Assembly (NCBI GenBank): GCA_004154925.1
Contig: QJNS01000156.1
Span: forward strand, 120,358 to 184,357
Direction: 5' to 3'
Length of the DNA stretch: 64,000 bases
DNA from: Monosporascus cannonballus
Lineage: Eukaryota > Ascomycota > Sordariomycetes > Xylariales
Positions 62,055 to 64,000 of this stretch are shown here, piece by piece. Each line of letters starts with the position of its first letter. Within the stretch, counting starts at the first letter, position 1. The notes below the pieces were generated by a model. The model had not been told where the DNA came from. It saw nothing but the letters and a program-made list of their open reading frames with translations, and did no database searches. A program made the translations under genes and the position numbers.

Positions 62055-63925
62055 CTCATCGTAATCAGGACCCCATTTTGGAGGTTGTGGCTGCGCCTGC
62101 GGCGTAGCAGTCGTAGCTATAGTCATAGCTTTTGATCAAAAAATATCTGTCAGGAATCCAATATATTAATTAAATTCCGTTAACAATAATACTTACAAAA
62201 ACAACAAACCCTTTAAAATAAGGTTTAATAATAAATTATGATTTTTCGTTTATGTTAATACGTTTTTATATAAATTCTCAGAAAATATTATTATTAACTT
62301 TAATAATATATATTAATTATAAAACTTTTAATACTTTGGTTGATATAATTTAATATAAAATTATAATGTTTATTTTTTAATATCATAATAATTTTAATTG
62401 ATACGAAATATAAATTATTATAATAAAAAATAACTTAAAATCCTTTTTAATATATATTTAAACTTTTAACCCCGTTTAAATGAAAAAGATAATAATATAA
62501 CTTTATAAATCAAAATAATAATATATAAGATTTAGAATTATTCATAATTAATCCCGAAATACATTTTTTAATTAATTAAATATAGGTATTATATTCCAAA
62601 GTTTAAAGTTAATACCTTAAAATTTCGAATATTTAATTTCGTAAAATAAAATATTTATTTATATTTAATATTTTTATTAGTTTTTTACCGATATAAATAT
62701 AATTAACTAATTTATTAACGTTATATATACGGTTATTAGCTTTGCGGAGATTTTATATTGTTAATTTATTTGCTTTATATTGAATATTATCTTTAAGAAA
62801 TAAGGTTTTATTTTACGAAAATAATAAATTAATAGATAATAAAATCTGATTTTTAAAAAATTTAATATTATTTCGTTATTAAAATAAATTTTGGAAAATT
62901 CTTGATTATTTAATTTTTATTTTAATTAAACAATTAATTAAATTAATAGAAAAATATTGAAAATTTGTATTCATAATTCCATATTTTATTTTTATTAGAA
63001 TGTTTTTAAATATAAAAACATTTTAATTTAAAAAAATTACTTACATAATTATCGAACGGTATAAACATATTATAATTAACTTTGAATAAATATGTAATAA
63101 TTATTTTTAAATTATAGTATGAAATCCTATTTTAAAATAACGATATAAGGTAAATATTATTATCCAAATATATTTATAATTGATATAAAATTGTTTCCGG
63201 TTTAAAAATATTAATATTTATATATATATTAATTTACATATATAATAAAAGGTAATAATATTATTAAAAGAAAATTATAAAACATAACGGTTTCTATTAA
63301 ATTATCTCCTTAATTATATATAATTGTAAAATAAAAATCCTGTATTTTATTGTTAATCGTTCTAAAATCGATATTATTATGTTTTATACATAAAATTTAA
63401 TGTTAAGATTAAAGGTACTTAAATTGTTTAATCATTAATATGTGCGGGTTATTAAATAATAATTTTTAAATTTAATTTTATAATTTACTTTTTATTATTA
63501 AAATTATTATTTATATTAATAATAACGCAAAAACTATATATATCCGTAATTATTTAATTAAAACCGTAATAAACCGAATATATTCGTTAAATATTATAAA
63601 AAATTATAAAATGTTAAAATTTCGGTATACTTTATGAGAACTAAATTTATATATATAATAATTTAAAATAATCGGATAATTTTATTTATACCGTTATATT
63701 TATTATCGTTTTTAAATTAAATATAAAAATCCGAATATTATTTTAATAATATAACAAAATATATTACAAAGCTTTGCGTTTTGATGAATAAAATCATAAT
63801 TTATTAAAACGGTACGTAATTATAAATAATTAAATATAATTAATTATAGATAAATTATATTATTTGTAATTTATTAAACCGTTGATTAATATAAAATCAA
63901 ATTATTTATTTATTAAAACAATTAA
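62055..63925. repeat. telomere-associated repeat, terminal copy B
   Basis: Same unit as copy A without the pogo insertion. The head keeps ATCAGGACCCCATTTTGG and GGTTGTGGCTGCGCCTGCGG. Further on, copy A's CGCAGCAGCC and GCCACAG have become CGTAGCAGTC and GCTATAG, which are CpA->TpA-type changes. No gene is present. About 35 bases separate its end from the telomere repeat. The right boundary is approximate. Confidence 0.82.
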
Positions 63926-63960
63926 ATGGCGAAAACATTCTCGTTACGATAAATTAAGAA

Positions 63961-64000
63961 AGGGTTAGGGTTAGGGTTAGGGTTAGGGTTAGGGTTAGGG
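63961..64000 (+). repeat. telomere, (TTAGGG)n
   Basis: AGGG followed by six perfect TTAGGG units to the end of the window. The G-rich strand runs 5'->3' outward, as at a right chromosome end. The true array is probably longer and cut by the end of the assembly. Confidence 0.97.

Noticed and set aside
1..64000. tRNA, rRNA or other structured RNA genes
   Set aside because: No cloverleaf with A- and B-box consensus and no rRNA segment was seen by eye; a tRNA scan was not possible here.

Overview
The window is the right-hand end of a chromosome from a filamentous ascomycete (Pezizomycotina). The last 40 bases are (TTAGGG)n, with the G-rich strand running 5'->3' off the end. Genes have short introns with fungal GT...CTAAC/CTGAC...AG signals. 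About 47 kb is extremely AT-rich and looks mutated by RIP (repeat-induced point mutation): transposon copies differ by C->T/G->A, surviving C is mostly not followed by A, and the reading frames are full of stops. The species is not identifiable from the sequence alone.

Layout. (1) 1-7.99 kb has ordinary base composition. It holds a four-exon gene of unknown function (725-2173), a frameshifted, intron-less SAR1-type GTPase copy (4428-4959) and a two-exon LaeA-like methyltransferase on the minus strand (6682-5717). (2) 7.99-55.7 kb is one block of RIP-degraded, nested transposons. It starts with an internal copy of the telomere-associated repeat, split by a Fot1/pogo transposon (9294-11161, TA target duplication). 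A minus-strand Ty3/Gypsy fragment (A) follows, carrying a second pogo element (12322-14153). Gypsy B (16352-30021) is split by the complete chromodomain Gypsy element 1 (17804-24905, target duplication AAAAT). Gypsy C (31017-43627) carries a different minus-strand Gypsy (D) in its interior. Next come a 5'-truncated Gypsy F (to 47204) and Gypsy G (from 47701), whose gag is split by the complete minus-strand Gypsy E (48439-55151, target duplication TATTT). (3) 55.7-60.7 kb is a GC-normal island. It holds a methyltransferase relic, a block duplicated from the other side of the AT region, a bZIP gene, a decayed ORF pair and an intact two-exon gene of the DUF7924 type with PD...EVK motifs (58575-60073), the gene nearest the telomere. 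(4) 60.7-64 kb holds a solo LTR (target duplication TGCAC) with a MITE-like inverted repeat inside, an AT-rich stretch, the terminal copy of the telomere-associated repeat, and the telomere.

The genes do not form one pathway. The methyltransferases and the bZIP protein are classes often seen in secondary-metabolism or accessory regions. The main story is structural: insertions can be ordered by nesting, several LTR families share one 3' module while their 5' parts differ, and two small gene islands kept normal composition beside heavily mutated repeats.
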